DNA of 64,000 nt from Alopecurus myosuroides (Eukaryota; Streptophyta; Magnoliopsida; Poales; Poaceae), in NCBI GenBank assembly GCA_028641055.1, contig CM054060.1, positions 58,781,100 through 58,845,099 of the forward strand. The letters run 5' to 3'. A program made the translations under genes and the position numbers. The stretch's first letter is position 1. Every line of letters starts with the position of its first letter. Shown here in pieces: positions 58,213 through 64,000 of the stretch. Under the pieces are notes generated by a model. It had not been told where the DNA came from and searched no databases. It worked only from the letters and a program-made list of their open reading frames with translations.

Positions 58213-59394
58213 ATGGCCAGACCACTCGGACTATCACAAGGTAAAAACGCATGGCTTCTCTTCATGACATCAATGTATATGTTGAGTTGGTCACTTAACA
58301 GATAAAAATCATATGAAGAGAAATCAGCATAGTACATACTTGCAAGCTCAACTAGCTTGCCATGATCAAATCTGCTAAATGAGTCTCTATGATCAAGACA
58401 TGCGGTGCACATTAATATACGTGTAGAAGTTTCACCAAATCTGTTGTTCATCTCAACTATGTTTCTATAAAGCACTTCGTTAAAGATTTGTACCTTGTAA
58501 TAATGCAAGTAAGTAACCATCTTGCGTGAGCTCCTTGGATAACCCCTGGCACGAATATTATCATCCATATTTGACAATACAATATTTCTTCCACCGCAAA
58601 AGTAGTAGCAGCCAGCAAGAGAGGATCCCATCCATCATCTCTCAATTTCTGCAATAGACTTTTCAGAAAGACAATCATATTCATAGCGCAAAATATGTTA
58701 TCATATTTTTGTTGCAATGCATATGACAGATCATTTGTTACACCAAGCATTCGAAGCATCAAATGTGAGATAATAACAAATTCAAAGGGTCCCATGTTAA
58801 TCATATAAACTGAAGCCAAACCTCTCACCTCTACATTTCTACCATCATGAGAAATACTATCAAGCACTGAATGCATTGCATCCCAAATTTGATGAATCCG
58901 GATTAGAGTTCGATGGTGTGACCCCCAACGTGTATCACCTGGTCTTGCAATACTTCTTGATATTGGCCTCTTCCTAGGAATATCTCCCCATTCTCAAGTA
59001 GTGATACCATATGGTCATGATGCTTTTGCAACAATGCATCTTTCTTCTTACAACAGGCACTCACCTACTAAAATGGGCATTTATAAATTAGAATGCCATA
59101 TAGATCTCCTTTCACAACAATGACAAATGGCAATGACGAAAAAAGTGCATATTATAAGGACTAACAACGTTGAAAATCTTATTTAAGTGACCAAAAAAAT
59201 TACCAACAGTTAGAACTCCTTTCACAACAGCCACAACCACCAACTAAAGTTGGTGGGCAAACCAATTGACATAAAAAACATGAGGGTTATCTGCCAACAC
59301 CAATGTTTTTAAACCATGTAGCTCCCCACGCATATTCGATGCACCATCATATCCTTGTCCTCTTAATATAGAAATAGATAAATCATGTACGGAT
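58213..59394 (-). pseudogene. hAT-type transposase gene, N-terminal and central part (DUF4371 type)
   Basis: Reading on the minus strand from the right: RGQGYDGASNMRGELHGLKT, then VLADNPHVFYVNWFAHQL, then ARPGDTRWGSHHRTLIRIHQ, then ALQQKYDNIFCAMNMIVFLK, LRDDGWDPLL, FNEVLYRNIVEMNNRFGE, SFSRFDHGKLVELASMYYAD. These are the ordered motifs of the plant DUF4371/zinc-finger-MYM-1-like hAT transposase family. Several frame changes and stops occur, and stretches between motifs are eroded. The N-terminal TTF zinc finger is not seen. The C-terminal part lies at 42577-43082 beyond the MITE and LTR array. Confidence 0.8.
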
Positions 59395-61468
59395 AGTATG
59401 GTCACCTAGAGAGGGTGAATAGGTGCTACGAACAATTTTAATTTTTCTTCAAATTAAGTCTTGAGACAAAGGTAAATTCTCCAGATTATGCAACTAAGAT
59501 GAATTTACCTATATGACAAGAACAAAAATAAACACAATGCAAGAACAAAGTAAAGAAGAGGGGACGAGGTAACCGATAACGAAAGCACGCGGAGACACGA
59601 TGTATTCTCAAGTTCCTCCTTGTTAAGGGAGTACGTCTCGTTGGATGGGTGTGAGTTTCTCCATGAAGGCCTACTTAACACCACAAAGTCCTCGCCCTAT
59701 TATCCAATGAACAACGCCACAAAGGCCTAGTCCACCTTACACTATTGATCCCCTTTTAGGAGGGAATCGAATCCTTTACAACAAGCTTGGAGCACACACC
59801 CAGAACCAAATTGGAGGCTCTCAACAATCACCAAGAGTAGAAATGAGGTCTAGGTTTTTCATACAAGGAAACCCTAGACTAGTTCCCCTCAAGAAAATGA
59901 GGGGGGAATAGAAAACCGGTTGGTGAAGACGTAGATCGGGGCCTTCTCCTTCAATCCTTCGACGATCAACAAGTTTGGTGGGAGGGATTGGGAGATCTAG
60001 CTTGGCGGGTGAGCTCTAGCAATGGGGGAATCAATTCTGGACAAGTTGGCTAAAGGAAGAAGTAGGGGAGGCGGTATTTATACCCCAACCCCAAAATCTA
60101 ATCGTTTGGAGCTTTTCTGCAAAAGTCACACTAGAGACTCCGGTTTGAAAAGAATCCGAACTTTCTTCTGAGGGACGAAGACTCCGCACTAGGGATGAAG
60201 ACTGCGTACAGTCTCTGTACACTCTCCGGACCGATGCCAGTGGGTGACACCATGTTGACTTGGCGCTGAAAAATTCTTCAGGGTGGAGACTCCGGTCTAG
60301 TGGGTCGGAGACTCCGCAGAGTTTCCGACATTTTCCTGTCTCCTTAGCGCAGAGGGTGTATGTGGTGTGTTGAGCGTAGTGGAGCGGTCAGGAGTGCGGA
60401 GACTCCGGCCCCTGCGCCCCGGAGACTCCGGTCTGGACCGGAGACTCCTGGAAGTCTCCGCACACTCTCTAGAGGGAGTCTAGTAGGTGACACCACTTGC
60501 GCACTTCAGCTTCTTCGCAGAGAATTCTTGACACCCGAGACTCCGACCTAGAATAATTCCAGCAACTCCAGGAATGTGTAGATATCTTTGAGATTTTTGG
60601 AGACCACACCACCATTAGTAATTTTATCAATTGGGCTTGAAATATCAACGCACATAAATAGATATACTTGTGTTGTTAACAAACACTCAAAACAAGATTT
60701 AGCCGAATTTGCGCTTTCAAACTCTCCCTTTTTATGTTTGATGACAACACAGATATTTGCAATGAAAAACATAGCTAGGCATTGGTTTGAAAAAATAGAC
60801 GGGCTCCACCTTGATGTGTCCACCGACGATACACAATAACAAAGTTTATGAGCTCCCCTTATGTTTTACAAACTAACATCACTAGCACAAATAGTGAACA
60901 CATATAATTGCATGCATATTGGTAAGATAAGTAAAGAAAGGAGATATTGGCAAAACCATAAGATAGCTTCACAACAAGGTCTCGCCACACATAATTTAAT
61001 GTTCACTAGGAAAGGGAAACTCGAAAGCAACTAAGATAAAAAGGACACACAAGCCATAAAAGCAAATCAAGTTCAATGGCTTGTGTTCCAAGGCAAAGCA
61101 AAGCAAAGCATGCAAATCTCCGAGAAGTCTAGATGCCCCCTTCTCCCACTTTTCCATCGAGACACCAAAAAGGGAAAAAGAAACTATACAAAACCCAATG
61201 ATCAATCATCATCCTCCCCGTACTGCTCGTCATCACCATCTTGTTGCTCATCTTATTCATCACCACACTGATATTCCTCTTCTTCTTCTTCTTCAGTTTG
61301 CTCCTCTTCCTCTGTCATAGGAGCCTTTCCACGATTGTTGGATGAAGATGGAGCTAGAGTGACCTCATCAAAATCACCCCACGGGAACGAGGAGGTGTTC
61401 CACTCATGATAGGACATGGTGTTGGACTCAGGAGGAAGCTCAATTGGAGGGGTAGCAACAATACCCGC
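59395..61468. mobile_element. Unassigned retroelement-like stretch with a GAGACTCCG cluster
   Basis: The left edge is GTATGGTCACCTAGAGAGGG, a sequence I associate with cereal LTR elements, but I could not find paired ends. 60130-60545 has eight GAGACTCCG-like words. 60600-60780 includes AACTCTCCCTTTTTATG, typical of transcribed cereal repeats. On the minus strand 61460-61270 reads MSYHEWNTSSFPWGDFDEVT and a Glu-rich tail, perhaps the start of a gag-type protein. Element G is inserted at its right edge. Confidence 0.4.
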
Positions 61469-62990
61469 TGATACGTCTATTTTGCATCACTATTTTATAT
61501 CATAATTTTCTGTTATTCATTGATATATTTCATGTTATGATGCATCTCTTATGTTATTTTATCTTATTTTGCATGTTTTATAATTTTTGGAGAATAAACA
61601 CCGGGACCAGGAATCTGATGGAAAAAAGCACCGTCAGGATACCATATTTCAGAAGATCGGAAGAAGAAGGGGAACATCCGGGGGCTCCTGAAAGTTCAGA
61701 GGAGGAACTCAGCCAAAAGGGGATCCATAGGGGGGCCACCAGGATCCCACACCTAGGGCTGGCGCGCCCCCCTGGCCGCGCCACCTAGGGGTGTGGCCAC
61801 CCTGGCCCACCTCTAGGGGTCATCTTTGGCGTGCCTAGCCCCTAGGGAACCCTAAGCCTCATTCCATCCTCGAAGAATTATTCTGCCGCTGCCTCGGTGC
61901 GGAAAACACCCGAGAGAGAAAAGCTCTCTCGCAGGAAGAAATCTGCCGGGGAAATTCCTCTCCGAGGAGGGGAAATCACCGCCAACGTCACCGTCATCAC
62001 TCCGGGCATCATCAAGATTGTCATCATCATCACCACCAGAACCATCACCCTCATCATCCATCTTCATCCCGCTGTAACAATTAGGGGCATCAATCATTGT
62101 TTTGCATTAGATCTCTCTCCCAGTGTGGATTACTTGTTAGTAGTTGATGCTTGTGAGATTTATCGGTGTTTGCACTTTATGACCAGATTGTTATCATCCA
62201 TTATATCACCTCTGATCATGATCCATATGATGTGTTGTGGGTAGTTTGTGTTGTTCTCGAGAACATGGGAGAAGTCAAGTTATTAGTAGTGAAGTAATAT
62301 TGAATAATACTTAATGTTTGATATTTAAGTTGTGGTGTTATTCTCCTAGTGGTGTCATGTGAACGTCGACTACATGATACTTCACCATTTATGTGCCTAG
62401 GGGGATGCATCGTGTATTTGTCTACTAATTGTGGGGTTGCCGGAGTGACAAAAATCTAAACCTCTGTTAGGAAACCATTACACGAGGGAGCGTAGGATCC
62501 CGGAGTTTAAAGTTGTGGTTAGATTTATTTCTTAATTACTTTCTTGTAGTTGTGGATGCTTGCAAGGGGTATAATAACAATGATGTATTAGTCTTGGATG
62601 GGACGGTACATTAGCATAGGTTCACCCACACAACACTTATCAAAACACCTAACATTATTCAGCTGCATGCAACAAAATCACTTGACAGAAACCTCATGTG
62701 TGTCCTCGAGAACTTTTATTAATCATAAGTAAACTCACCGGCTTGTCCTTTGTTTAAGAAGGGATTGGGCCACATGATGCAATTATTACTACTTCATTTT
62801 ATTTACTCGCACTTTATTTACTCGCACTTTATTTATCTGCAATATCAAAAACCCCTACAAATCTATTTTCCAGTATTTAAAGTTATTCCTTCATTGAAAC
62901 CGCTTGTCAACACCTTCTGCTCCTCGTTGGGTTCGACACTCTTATTTATCGAAAGTACTACGATACACCCCCTATACTTGTGGGTCATCA
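61469..62990 (+). repeat. 5' LTR of element G (1522 bp)
   Basis: Begins TGATACGTCTATTTTGCATC and ends GGGTCATCA, the same type as 5906-7409. The primer site 11 bases downstream makes it the 5' LTR. The five bases before it, CCCGC, should be half of a target duplication completed outside the window. Confidence 0.85.
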
Positions 62991-63001
62991 AGACTATTTT
63001 C

Positions 63002-63019
63002 TGGCGCCGTTGCCGGGGA
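63002..63019 (+). other. Primer-binding site of element G (perfect tRNA-Asp type)
   Basis: TGGCGCCGTTGCCGGGGA is the exact complement of the plant tRNA-Asp 3' end including CCA. Confidence 0.9.
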
Positions 63020-63105
63020 GTGAAGCGCTATTGGGAAGTGGAATTGATAAAGGAAGCTTCTGATGTAAGTGGTTTTTTTATTACTGTCTACTGCTTTATT
63101 ACGCT

Positions 63106-64000
63106 ATGTTTGGAACTCCTTTTGAGTCCTTATTTGCGGGCACTGCTGCCACTTCTAGGGTAGTAAGTGACCCACCGCCTAATGATTTGGATCCTTATAA
63201 AATACCTATAAAGATTGTTAAACATGTTATGGATAACTGCTATTCAAGTGCTGGTGATCATTTGCTCTTTTTACATGAATTATGCGAGTTGTTCAAGTGT
63301 GCAGGTATTACTATGAGCCAAGTGAAGAGGAAATTATTCTCTGTATCATTGATAGGCCGAGCCTCTGAATGGTTCAAACTGCTGAAAAATAGTCAGTCTA
63401 TTGAATGGGAGGAAATTGTACCCCTCTTCTATTCTAAATTCTATCCTCCAAGTGAAATCCACAGAGATCGGAATTATATATATAATTTTTGGCCTCATGA
63501 CGGAGAGAGTATTGCCCAATCATGGGGGACACTGAAGTTACTAATGCTCAAATGCCCCATTCATGAGCTCCCCAGTAATATTATTAATAATAATTTCTAT
63601 GCAAGGCTTCCTCTTCATGATAAGGATTTATTGGATGCTTCTTGTTCTGGATCATTTACACGTATGAAGGATGAAGCTAAATGGGATCTTCTTGACCGTA
63701 TTCAAGAAAACACTGAAGCATGGGAGAATAACAAAGGTAGAAAGTCAGGTATAAATTCTGACTATGAATGCATTAAAACCTTTATGTCATCTGAGGTTTT
63801 TCATAATTTTAGTGTTGTTTATGGTCTTGATTCTCAAGTTGCTGCAAATTTATATAAGTCTTTTGCTTCTTAAATTGATATTCCTAAAAAGGAATGGGAT
63901 AAGTACCATGCACCTTATAAAGATATTGTTAATTGTGTTCTTGCTAGAGATATAGAAATTCATACTATTGATTCTATTGTGCCTGAACCTTATATTGAGA
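63106..64000 (+). pseudogene. Element G gag, one in-frame stop, incomplete at window end
   Basis: The frame starts MFGTPFESLFAGTAATSRVV and runs to a TAA at 63871-63873, then stays open in the same frame to the window end (IDIPKKEWDKYHAPYKDIVN and onward). The Retrotrans_gag domain is clear: AGDHLLFLHELCELFKCAGI, KRKLFSVSLIGRASEWFKLL, WEEIVPLFYSKFYPPSEIHR, then IAQSWGTLKLLMLKCPIHEL. This is the capsid protein of a non-chromovirus gypsy element that packages its RNA into particles. With one stop it is recently inactivated, unless the stop is a sequencing error or is read through. Confidence 0.85.

Larger units (their letters stand above)
61469..64000 (+). mobile_element. LTR retrotransposon G, 5' part, cut by the window end
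   Basis: 5' LTR, perfect tRNA-Asp-type primer site and gag; the rest continues beyond 64000. It is the least decayed of the tRNA-Asp-primed elements here: primer site unchanged and gag with one visible stop. Confidence 0.85.

Overview
This window looks like nuclear DNA of a Triticeae grass (wheat, Aegilops, rye or barley type). The evidence is nested LTR retrotransposons with tRNA-Asp and initiator-tRNA-Met primer sites, a Stowaway MITE beginning CTCCCTCCGT, a Helitron, Mutator-like and hAT-type DNA transposons, and only a few intron-containing or plastid-targeted host genes in GC-rich islands. I estimate that roughly four fifths is mobile DNA. Family names (Sabrina, Fatima, Sukkula and so on) are not assigned, because I could not compare with a library.

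Layout. 1-1250: decayed 'gypsy-type transposon' ORF. 1354-4090: minus-strand LTR element A. 4091-7409: 3' part and 3' LTR of plus-strand element H, which interrupts a minus-strand copia LTR and reverse transcriptase remnant (7410-8400). 9617-10225: putative plastid membrane protein gene. About 12530-27233: plus-strand element E, split by a complete minus-strand element D of the same LTR family (13150-25343, target duplication TTATG). D in turn carries a 4.07-kb Helitron (14826-18895) holding a broken geranylgeranyl diphosphate synthase fragment. About 27240-30970: LINE fragment, then element F. 31030-31510: RNase H-like fragment.

33777-39067 is the gene island: a four-exon F-box/FBD gene with a perfect hairpin in its first intron, remnants of a wall-associated kinase and of a cyclic-nucleotide-gated channel, a Stowaway MITE, and a second plastid membrane protein gene (38180-39067, minus) that appears to be a paralogue of the one at 9617. 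A Mutator-like element with about 300-bp terminal inverted repeats and an exact 9-bp target duplication follows (39262-41104).

42577-59394 is a hAT-type transposase gene split by a small MITE, which is itself split by the most striking object here: a 14,942-bp LTR-internal-LTR-internal-LTR array (43229-58170). Its LTRs are 4.43 kb, its internal segments only 822 bp, and a single perfect 5-bp target duplication (AAAGT) flanks the whole array. 59395-61468 is an unassigned retroelement-like stretch with a cluster of GAGACTCCG motifs. 61469-64000 is the 5' LTR, intact primer site and gag of element G, running off the window.

The host genes show no sign of working together as a pathway. The value of the window is in the layered history of insertions, captures and recombination. 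I found no convincing new molecular system; the candidates most worth checking are the tandem LTR array with its tRNA-arm-like motif, the F-box intron hairpin, and the LTR family whose members carry different coding modules between shared flanks.
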